Shown piece after piece: positions 54,526-62,254 of a DNA stretch of 64,000 nt (positions within the stretch are counted from its first letter, which is position 1; every line of letters begins with the position of its first letter). Where the stretch lies: assembly GCA_022447665.1 (NCBI GenBank), contig JAKVAQ010000022.1, positions 1 to 64,000 of the forward strand. Reading direction: 5' to 3'. Under the pieces are notes generated by a model. That model was not told where the DNA came from, did not search any database, and worked only from the letters and a program-made list of their open reading frames with translations. Source of the stretch: Crocinitomicaceae bacterium. Lineage in GTDB: Bacteria; Bacteroidota; Bacteroidia; Flavobacteriales_D; Crocinitomicaceae. A program made the translations under genes and the position numbers.

Positions 54526-55288
54526 TTTTTTTCGGCTTTACTAAGAGCGACAAAACTACATATAAAATGATGATGAGAGGAAGTGCCCACCACAATAAAG
54601 TTATCAAAAGAATTAGCGAAATTGTTAAAAAGATATAGCGGATCTCATTCCCTTTCCATTTGAAATTTTTGATTTTCAAAGCAAATAACGGAAGCTCAAC
54701 GACCATTAATACAGAGAGTAAAATTGTTATAATTGATAAGCCATATGGGTTGAAAATAGTATTTTCTAAAATGGTCTTTTCGATAGAAGAGTGAGCGAAA
54801 TAAGGCAGAATTGGAAGTGAGGCAACAAATATTGTCATTGCTGGAGTAGGTAAACCAATAAAGGAATCATTTTGACGAGTATCCAAGTTAAATTTGGCTA
54901 ACCTAAAAAGAGCAAAAATTGGAATAATTAAACCTATTAATGGAAACAATGCGTAAACGTCAGTGTCTGTTCTTTCAATTGCATATAAAGTATATTCACT
55001 AGTTCTTTCGACAGTGTATTTACTTTGAGCAAGTTCATAAACAATTATCCCCGGGGCAACACCAAAAGTAACCATGTCTGCCAAAGAATCCAGTTGTTTG
55101 CCTAATTCCCCTTGAACCTTTAAAAGTCTTGCCACAAAGCCATCTAGAAAGTCTAAAATGGCAGATATAAAAATAAAGAAAGGCGCAAAAAATATATGAC
55201 CGTTCAAGGTGAAGATAATAGCCAGAATTCCACCCACCAAATTACCGGCTGTGAATAGATGTGGAATTAACTTTTTAATGGCCAACAT
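54509..55288 (-). CDS. pssA: CDP-diacylglycerol-serine O-phosphatidyltransferase
   Basis: Makes phosphatidylserine, the precursor of phosphatidylethanolamine. 259 residues from ATG 55288. It contains the full CDP-alcohol phosphatidyltransferase motif DGxxAR(x8)GxxxDxxxD, read as 'DGFVARLLKVQGELGKQLDS' followed by LAD, and about seven to eight membrane helices. Its last 17 bp overlap purS, so the two are likely transcribed together. Confidence 0.92.
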   Translation of the reverse strand: MLAIKKLIPHLFTAGNLVGGILAIIFTLNGHIFFAPFFIFISAILDFLDGFVARLLKVQGELGKQLDSLADMVTFGVAPGIIVYELAQSKYTVERTSEYTLYAIERTDTDVYALFPLIGLIIPIFALFRLAKFNLDTRQNDSFIGLPTPAMTIFVASLPILPYFAHSSIEKTILENTIFNPYGLSIITILLSVLMVVELPLFALKIKNFKWKGNEIRYIFLTISLILLITLLWWALPLIIILYVVLSLLVKPKKNEIQS

Positions 55289-55356
55289 GAGCACAAAATT
55301 GCCTAAAATATTTTGATCCGAATAATTTTTGCTTGAACAACCATCCTTATTCTATG

Positions 55357-55368
55357 TTTTACGTAAAA
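55357..55368. promoter_or_regulatory. 12-bp perfect palindrome in the pssA/porV-like divergent gap
   Basis: TTTTACGTAAAA is a perfect palindrome. It lies in the 175-bp gap between the pssA start and the PorV-like start, 95 bp before the latter. It is followed by AATCCT (55386-55391) and AGGATT (about 55410-55415), a second weaker dyad. It could be an operator for either gene. Confidence 0.35.
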
Positions 55369-55463
55369 AGTAAGTAAGGAATTTAATCCTGAAACAACAA
55401 TTAAATTAAAGGATTTGCGTTTAGAACTTGTTTGAATTTTATTCGTAAATTTATTTAATCTAT

Positions 55464-56582
55464 ATGCGTTTTAAGCTCACATTTCTCCTCACACTTCTTA
55501 TCTCCCTGAATTCGATAGGGCAAGGTGATTTAGCTCCCAAATATTCCAATGAATTTTTATCCATTGGTGTAGGTGCGGCGGCTTTGGGTCAGTCCAATTC
55601 GGTTGTGGCAGGTGTGAATGATGTAACTGCGGGTTATTGGAACCCTGCAGGACTTACAGGGGTTACTGACTTTATGCAAATTGGTGCAATGCATGCTGAG
55701 TACTTCGCCGGAATAGCCAATTATGACTACATCGGGATAGCAAAGCCTATAGATGACATGAGCACTGCAGGTTTTTCATTTATCCGATTGGGAGTGGATG
55801 ATATTCCAAATACGACTCAACTTATTGATCCGGGCACGGGGGCAATCGATTACGATAACATTACACTTTTTTCAGTAGGAGATTACGCCTTTCTTTTCTC
55901 ATATGCTCGAAAAACTCCAATTGAAGGACTGAGTGTTGGAGGAAATTTTAAGGTAATTTATCGACATGTTGGAGATTTTGCGCGATCGTGGGGATTTGGA
56001 CTGGATGCGGCAGCACAATACCAACTTAACGATAAGTGGAGATTTGGTGCGGTTGTACGTGATGTGACCTCTACATTTAACGCTTGGTCTTATTCTTTGG
56101 ATGATCAAATAATTGAAACTTTCGAACAAACAGGAAATGAAATTCCTCAAAACGGATTGGAATTAACCTTGCCAAAAATCATATTGGGATCTCAATTTAA
56201 AACAAATATTGTCAAAGAGTTTTATGTGGCGACTGAATTAAATGTTGATCTGAATACTGATGGTAGACGTAACGTATTGATACGTACGGACCCAATTTCA
56301 ATAGATCCACACATGGGACTTGAACTAGGTTATGGTAAATGGGTAGCGCTCCGAGCGGGTATCGGGAATTTTACCTTCGTTAAAAATCCAGACTTAACCG
56401 AATCCTTGACTTTTCAACCAAATGTTGGAATTGGTGTAGGATTTAAAGGAATAAATATTGATTATGCATTTACAGATATTGGAGATGCTTCTGTTGCGCT
56501 TTATTCTCATATATTCTCTCTACGATTTAAACTAACCGACCCTCGAACAAAAGATGAGGGCGTTCCATCCCTCAATGAATAG
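55464..56582 (+). CDS. PorV/PorQ-family outer-membrane protein (PorV2-like, T9SS)
   Basis: 372 residues with a signal peptide (about 1-20, SIGQ). 'EFLSIGVGAAALGQSNSVVAGVNDVTAGYWNPAGLTGV' near the N-terminus is the PorV/FadL-like signature, and amphipathic strands run to 'SHIFSLRFKL'. PorV shuttles T9SS cargo to the PorU sortase on the cell surface. Here the 3' end overlaps the following C25 gene by 8 bp (ATGAATAG), which argues that they act together. I call it PorV2-like rather than the core PorV on this context and on its divergence; that split needs a profile search. Confidence 0.78.
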   Translation: MRFKLTFLLTLLISLNSIGQGDLAPKYSNEFLSIGVGAAALGQSNSVVAGVNDVTAGYWNPAGLTGVTDFMQIGAMHAEYFAGIANYDYIGIAKPIDDMSTAGFSFIRLGVDDIPNTTQLIDPGTGAIDYDNITLFSVGDYAFLFSYARKTPIEGLSVGGNFKVIYRHVGDFARSWGFGLDAAAQYQLNDKWRFGAVVRDVTSTFNAWSYSLDDQIIETFEQTGNEIPQNGLELTLPKIILGSQFKTNIVKEFYVATELNVDLNTDGRRNVLIRTDPISIDPHMGLELGYGKWVALRAGIGNFTFVKNPDLTESLTFQPNVGIGVGFKGINIDYAFTDIGDASVALYSHIFSLRFKLTDPRTKDEGVPSLNE

Positions 56583-59500
56583 AATTCTTGTAATTATATC
56601 GTTTTTATTATTGGGCATCTCTCACGCACAGCAAGGAAATGATTGGATTAATTACAGTCAGAATTACTATTCATTCAAGATTTACGAAGACGGAGTTTAC
56701 AAGATAGATTACGCCACTATGAGTGCAGCGGGTCTGCCTTTGTCGTCTCTTTCTCCTGATGATTTTCAGGTTTTTGGCTTCATGGAAGAGCAGGATATTT
56801 ATGTTGAAGATGGGGGAGATGGAACGTTCGACCCGGGTGATTATATCGTATTTGAAGCTCACAAAAACAACACTTGGCTGGACTCTTTGATGTACGATGA
56901 TCCTGATGACGTGCTCAATAAATACTATCCACTGTACAACGATACGATCAACTACTATTTAACTTGGAACACGGCTGGAGCAAATGAACGTATGGCTGAA
57001 TCAGCAGATATAAGCTTTGCATCGTATACGCCTCAACCTTACATCAGAAAAACGGTTTTTGTTGAAGAGCATGCAAGTTACCTCCAAGGTTATATTCAAA
57101 ATGGCATGTCTAATGCTACCTATGTTGATGGAGAGGGCTGGTCAAGTAACCGCATAAGTGCTACGGGAACGACAAATTACAAAGATCATAACTTAAACAC
57201 GCCAAATATATATACAGGGGCTGGCGCTGAACCTGCAAAGGTTGTAGCAAATGTTTGTGGAGCATCAAACGCTTCTTATGTAATAGGAGCAGGAGGAAAT
57301 CACCACGTTGAAGTTCAGTATGGTACTAGCTTAATTACAGCGGTTGATACGATTTATTCAGCTTATGAGCACAAAAAATTAGAATTTGAAATTCCTGTTT
57401 CTGACCTGGCTGGATCAGTCACGAGAATACGCTACCAGCTAGTCGCGGATCTTCCAGTAGCTTCAGATTTTCAATCTGTACCCTATACAGAAATTACCTA
57501 CTCAAGAAATTTAAACCTTTTAAGCACAAGCTATTTTGAAGGTACAGTTGCCTACAATTCTTCCGAGTCTAAAACAAGATTTGATTTTACCAATTTTACA
57601 TCCACAGCACCGTGGTGCTTAATCAGGGATGCGGAGGGTAATGTTATGAAGTGTCCTGTAATAAATTCTGCGGGAACCTTTCAAGTAATTGTACCCAATG
57701 CTGTATCGGGTACTTCTCAAAATCTCAAAATCTTTGATGAGAGTGAAATTCAAAGTGTTTCAACCCTCAGTCCAATTAATGGAACCGGTTCATTTACAGA
57801 CTACTCTTCTTACAATTTTGAAGAGGCTTATATCATCATTTCTCATAAAAATATATGGACTTCAGCAACAGAATATGCGACTTACAGACAAAGTGTAGCG
57901 GGAGGAAGTCATAATGTTGTGCTTTTAGATATAGATGAACTTTATCATCAATTTGGTGGAGGCGTTGAAAAACATGTTATGGGGATTCGATACTTGGTAA
58001 AGTTCGCTTATGAGACAGCGACATTAAAACCTAAGTATCTATTCTTGCTTGGAAAAGGGGTAAGGGAGTCGACCGAGAGTATTCCTACAGGAGGAGGTAC
58101 TCGTGTAGGAGGCTTGGCTTATAATATGTGCTTAATACCAACTTTCGGCTATCCGGCGAATGATGTTCTTATAACTAACAACCTTTCAGGTAATGAATGG
58201 GATCCCTTATTACCTACGGGAAGGCTAGCAGCATCAACTAACACAGAAGTTTTATTGTATTTAGATAAGGTTATTGAATTTGAAACAGAGCAAGATCCTT
58301 CAAGCATTTATTCCGTCGATGATAAACTTTGGCAAAAGCAAGTACTGCACTTTGGAGGTGGGGCGAATGCCACCGAGCAAAGTCAGTTTAAAAATTATTT
58401 AGAGAACTATGAGTCGATGATTGAGGGACCCGATTTCGGTGGTAATGTTACCGCATTTTATAAGACAGTGTCCGATCCTATCGACCCGGTTACCCTCTAC
58501 GAAGTGAATGATTACATCAATAGCGGTGTTTCAATAATGACCTTTTTTGGTCACGCTTCGGCAGATGGTTTTGACCAAAATGTTGATGATCCAGCGAATT
58601 GGGAAAATGAAGGTAAATATCCTTTGGTCATAGGAAATGCCTGTCTAACAGGTAATATTTTCGAGCCAAATAACCTAAGTACTTCAGAGGAGTTTGTAAT
58701 GATCGAAGACAAAGGAGCTATTGCATTTCTAGCCAATGTTAAGCAGGCATATTCGAGTTCGCTAAACGTATACTCTGAAAATTTGATGAGAGAAATTACG
58801 CAAAACTCTTATGGCGAATCTATAGGAGTGCAAATTCAACGAAATATTGATGCTCTTCAAAGTCCAATGATGTCATTTGGAAATTTCAATGTTATGATGC
58901 AAATGACGCTGCATGGTGATCCAGCATTGAAAATTAATCCACATGAGCGTCCGGAATTAGAAATTAATGAATCAAGTTTCTTTATAACACCTGATGTTGT
59001 TGATCTAACGGTGGATTCAATTGATGTGAATGTAGTTCTTTATAACCTGGGTAAATCTGCTACGGACACTTTTGGAATTGAAGTAAGAAGATTTTTTCCA
59101 AACGGCGGAGGTGACAGTTTATATACCAAGCAGATTTTTGGAATTGATTATATCGATACGATTGTCTTTACCATTCCATTTTATGCCAATGATGCAATAG
59201 GTATAAATGAATTTGAGGTACGCGTTGATCAACCAAGTTTTGTAGACGAACAATATGACGAGGTTGGTAATAATATGCTTTCAAGGCAAGTAATTTTTGA
59301 TGTGGATGGCATTTACCCGGTTTATCCTTACGAATACGCTATTGTTCCAAACGATACCATCACGCTCAAAGGTTCAACGGTAAACCCGTTTGCTGAGATA
59401 GCAACATATAGATTTGAAATAGATACTACAGATACCTTCGATAGTCCTGAGCATCGGTTTGCTCTAGTAACATCTCTTGGAGGAGTAATTGAGGTAGATT

Positions 59501-61725
59501 TTAATGATTGGATATTGTCGGGCTCTGGAACGCCAAGCGAGCTAATACTTGAGGATAGTGTTGCTTATTTTTGGAGAACAGCACTAGTTGGCGATGATTC
59601 TACCTATTATATTGAAAGTTCTTTTCAGCATATAAATGGAAGAACTGGATGGGGTCAAGATCATTTCTATCAATTTAAAAACAACCAGCATTCATTTTTG
59701 GATTATAATAGAATAGCTAGAAAAAGACTGTTTGGAGATTCATTTAAAACCATTAATTGTGATGTTTATGGAAATGCTAACACATGGCTTGAATTTGCAT
59801 TTACACTTATTCAAATTGATGGGGAGCTAGCAGAATATAACTTCTGTGGTACAAACCCTCAACTTTTTGTTGCAGTAATAGATCCATTTACTTTAGAACC
59901 TTGGGGTACTTATTATGACGATGGAACAACAATTCACAATCCTACTCATGATTTTGGGAATCAAAACAGTAATGGAGCATGTCGACCACGAGTTGAGTAT
60001 CATTTTGGCTTCGCTCAAAATAGCCCAACGCAAATGGCTTCATTCCAGAACATGGTTGAAAATGAAATTCCAGATAGCCATTACGTACTTATTTATACTT
60101 CTAGATATGCGAATTACACGGAATGGGATGCTGTTTATCCTGATGCATACACGGTCTTTGCAAATCTAGGATCAGATAGTATAGCACCTGGAAAGCCAGA
60201 CGTGCCGTTTATAGGATTCTATAAGCAAGGTAATCCAGATTCATATCATGAAGTATACGCCAACGACATTAATGATTTTATTCGATTAGAAGACACTTTA
60301 TGGGGCTTTGATTTCTTCGGTAATGAAAGATCAACAGTTATCGGTCCAGCACAGAGTTGGGATAAACTCTATTGGAAACAAGATCCTTTAGACGCTTCTG
60401 GCCAAGATTCCACTATTTTAAGAGTTTACGGACGCACCTATTCGGGCGCAGAAACTTTAGTAATGTCTCAACCTTTCACAGCTAATGATTCAATCATCAA
60501 TCTAGGTTCATATATTGATGTAAATACTTATCCAATGATCCGATTAGAGTCTGAATTGTGGGATACTATAGGGTTTTCGCCTGCTCAAGTTGATCGATGG
60601 CATGTTCTTTATACTCCTGTTCCTGAGGCGGCATTGGACGGATCAGCTGGAGTATTCTGGTTGCCAAGTGATACTTTGTATGAAGGACAAGAAATTGCAG
60701 TAGCCTTTGATGTAAGAAACATTAGTAACCTTCCTATGGACTCTCTTTTAATTAATTACTGGATTGAGGATGCCGAACATAACCTAATTCCAATTTCTTA
60801 TCCTCGTCAAGATTCTCTTAGAGTAGGCGAGACTATAAAAGATACCATTACTTTACCTACGGTATCATATGGAGGCTATAATAGTCTGTGGGTAGAGGTG
60901 AACCCTTATATTTCATCATCAATAAAAGACCAACCCGAGCAGTATCACTTTAATAATATTGGTCAAATACCTTTTTATACGATTGTAGATGAAGAAAATC
61001 CTATACTCGACGTTACTTTCAATGGACAGCATTTATTGAATGGTGATATAATAGATCCGCAGTCACAATTGGTAATCACTCTTAAAGATGAGAATCCTTA
61101 TTTAATTATGGATGCCATTACAGATACTGCAAATTTTGGCATCTATTTAACTGATCCGAATGGTACGCAAAGAAGATTGAATTTCCTTAATAATCTGGGC
61201 GAAGAGGAAATGCAGTGGATTCCAGCTAATCCAGGAAATTTAAAATTTCAAATAATTAAAGATTTTAATCTTATCCAGGATGGAACCTATAGACTACTAG
61301 TTCAAGGAGTAGACAGATCGGGAAACCTTTCTGGTGATTTAGATTACGAAATTGAATTCGAGATTGATCAAACGCCGAGTGTCACGCATTTAATGAATTA
61401 TCCAAATCCATTTAGCACAAGTACTCAATTTGTATTTACCCTTACAGGAACTCAAATACCAGATGAGTTTACCATCCAAATTCTTACAATTTCAGGAAAA
61501 ATTGTCCGTGAAATCACTGTTGATGAACTAGGCCCTATTCAAATAGGCCGTAATATAACAACCTTTGCTTGGGACGGAACAGATGAGTACGGAGATATAC
61601 TGGCAAATGGAGTATACTTATACCGTGTGATCACCAAAATAAACGGTGAAAGTCTAGAACATCGAGAATCTGGAGCAGACCAATACTTTACAAAAGAGTT
61701 TGGTAAGATGTATATCATTCGTTAG
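56575..61725 (+). CDS. Giant C25 (gingipain-type) peptidase, putative T9SS sortase PorU2-like
   Basis: 1716 residues from ATG 56575 (the longer frame adds seven codons inside the PorV-like gene). Signal peptide about 1-19 (SHAQ). A Peptidase C25 domain (about 415-790) shows a His-Cys dyad at H660 (FFGHAS) and C690 (GNACLTG), with 'YLFLLGKGVRES' and 'PANDVLITNN' before it. After it come several Ig-like beta-sandwich regions, then an ending with 'MNYPNPFSTSTQFVF' (about 1605 on), which is FlgD-Ig/T9SS-C-terminal-like. Classical PorU is shorter (about 1100-1300). Sortase or protease activity is inferred from the dyad and the PorV partner. Confidence 0.8.
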   Translation: MNRILVIISFLLLGISHAQQGNDWINYSQNYYSFKIYEDGVYKIDYATMSAAGLPLSSLSPDDFQVFGFMEEQDIYVEDGGDGTFDPGDYIVFEAHKNNTWLDSLMYDDPDDVLNKYYPLYNDTINYYLTWNTAGANERMAESADISFASYTPQPYIRKTVFVEEHASYLQGYIQNGMSNATYVDGEGWSSNRISATGTTNYKDHNLNTPNIYTGAGAEPAKVVANVCGASNASYVIGAGGNHHVEVQYGTSLITAVDTIYSAYEHKKLEFEIPVSDLAGSVTRIRYQLVADLPVASDFQSVPYTEITYSRNLNLLSTSYFEGTVAYNSSESKTRFDFTNFTSTAPWCLIRDAEGNVMKCPVINSAGTFQVIVPNAVSGTSQNLKIFDESEIQSVSTLSPINGTGSFTDYSSYNFEEAYIIISHKNIWTSATEYATYRQSVAGGSHNVVLLDIDELYHQFGGGVEKHVMGIRYLVKFAYETATLKPKYLFLLGKGVRESTESIPTGGGTRVGGLAYNMCLIPTFGYPANDVLITNNLSGNEWDPLLPTGRLAASTNTEVLLYLDKVIEFETEQDPSSIYSVDDKLWQKQVLHFGGGANATEQSQFKNYLENYESMIEGPDFGGNVTAFYKTVSDPIDPVTLYEVNDYINSGVSIMTFFGHASADGFDQNVDDPANWENEGKYPLVIGNACLTGNIFEPNNLSTSEEFVMIEDKGAIAFLANVKQAYSSSLNVYSENLMREITQNSYGESIGVQIQRNIDALQSPMMSFGNFNVMMQMTLHGDPALKINPHERPELEINESSFFITPDVVDLTVDSIDVNVVLYNLGKSATDTFGIEVRRFFPNGGGDSLYTKQIFGIDYIDTIVFTIPFYANDAIGINEFEVRVDQPSFVDEQYDEVGNNMLSRQVIFDVDGIYPVYPYEYAIVPNDTITLKGSTVNPFAEIATYRFEIDTTDTFDSPEHRFALVTSLGGVIEVDFNDWILSGSGTPSELILEDSVAYFWRTALVGDDSTYYIESSFQHINGRTGWGQDHFYQFKNNQHSFLDYNRIARKRLFGDSFKTINCDVYGNANTWLEFAFTLIQIDGELAEYNFCGTNPQLFVAVIDPFTLEPWGTYYDDGTTIHNPTHDFGNQNSNGACRPRVEYHFGFAQNSPTQMASFQNMVENEIPDSHYVLIYTSRYANYTEWDAVYPDAYTVFANLGSDSIAPGKPDVPFIGFYKQGNPDSYHEVYANDINDFIRLEDTLWGFDFFGNERSTVIGPAQSWDKLYWKQDPLDASGQDSTILRVYGRTYSGAETLVMSQPFTANDSIINLGSYIDVNTYPMIRLESELWDTIGFSPAQVDRWHVLYTPVPEAALDGSAGVFWLPSDTLYEGQEIAVAFDVRNISNLPMDSLLINYWIEDAEHNLIPISYPRQDSLRVGETIKDTITLPTVSYGGYNSLWVEVNPYISSSIKDQPEQYHFNNIGQIPFYTIVDEENPILDVTFNGQHLLNGDIIDPQSQLVITLKDENPYLIMDAITDTANFGIYLTDPNGTQRRLNFLNNLGEEEMQWIPANPGNLKFQIIKDFNLIQDGTYRLLVQGVDRSGNLSGDLDYEIEFEIDQTPSVTHLMNYPNPFSTSTQFVFTLTGTQIPDEFTIQILTISGKIVREITVDELGPIQIGRNITTFAWDGTDEYGDILANGVYLYRVITKINGESLEHRESGADQYFTKEFGKMYIIR

Positions 61726-61889
61726 TGTCGGATTCCCCTCGTATAATTGTAAATTCCCCTTCCTAAATTATTAAAATCCTAAGTGATTGAAAACATCTTA
61801 TTTCATATGTTAAGAATTTGTTATCAAAATCGGCAACCCTTTGATTATTAGGTCGTCTTTTTTGTGAAAAGCTATCTAACCTTAACATC

Positions 61890-62243
61890 ATGAAAAATTT
61901 ATTATTGATCTGCTGTGCCCTATTCATAGCAGGCCATGCCTATTCTCAAACTACCCCGAAAGAGAAGTGGGCTGTGTTTATTGTTGATGGACTTTCTGGT
62001 CCGGAACAGTGTCGTTTTGTTGATACCGAAATGAGAAAAATCGACAAAGTTATAATCTCGAGAATGGATATTCCAACATCGCGTTACCTAATTCAATTTT
62101 ACGATGATGCTCCGTTCAACGAGACTTGGTTCTCCACAAAGTTTTTGTCTTGGGGACTAACCATACACTGTTATGCAGAAGGCTATACTGGTCTTAGAGA
62201 GGCATTAGGAATTACTAAAGAAGGTTGTATAGAAACCAAATAA
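61890..62243 (+). CDS. Uncharacterised small secreted protein
   Basis: 117 residues with a signal peptide (about 1-19, AYSQ) and four cysteines (two in the signal, two or more after: 'QCRFVDTEMRKIDKVI', 'TIHCYAEGYTGLREALGITKEGCIETK'). No family recognised; the size and 'VDTEMRKIDKV' helix suggest a small alpha/beta fold. It precedes the giant repeat protein by 11 nt and may be cotranscribed with it. Confidence 0.6.
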   Translation: MKNLLLICCALFIAGHAYSQTTPKEKWAVFIVDGLSGPEQCRFVDTEMRKIDKVIISRMDIPTSRYLIQFYDDAPFNETWFSTKFLSWGLTIHCYAEGYTGLREALGITKEGCIETK

Positions 62244-62254
62244 TCCCCGAATTA

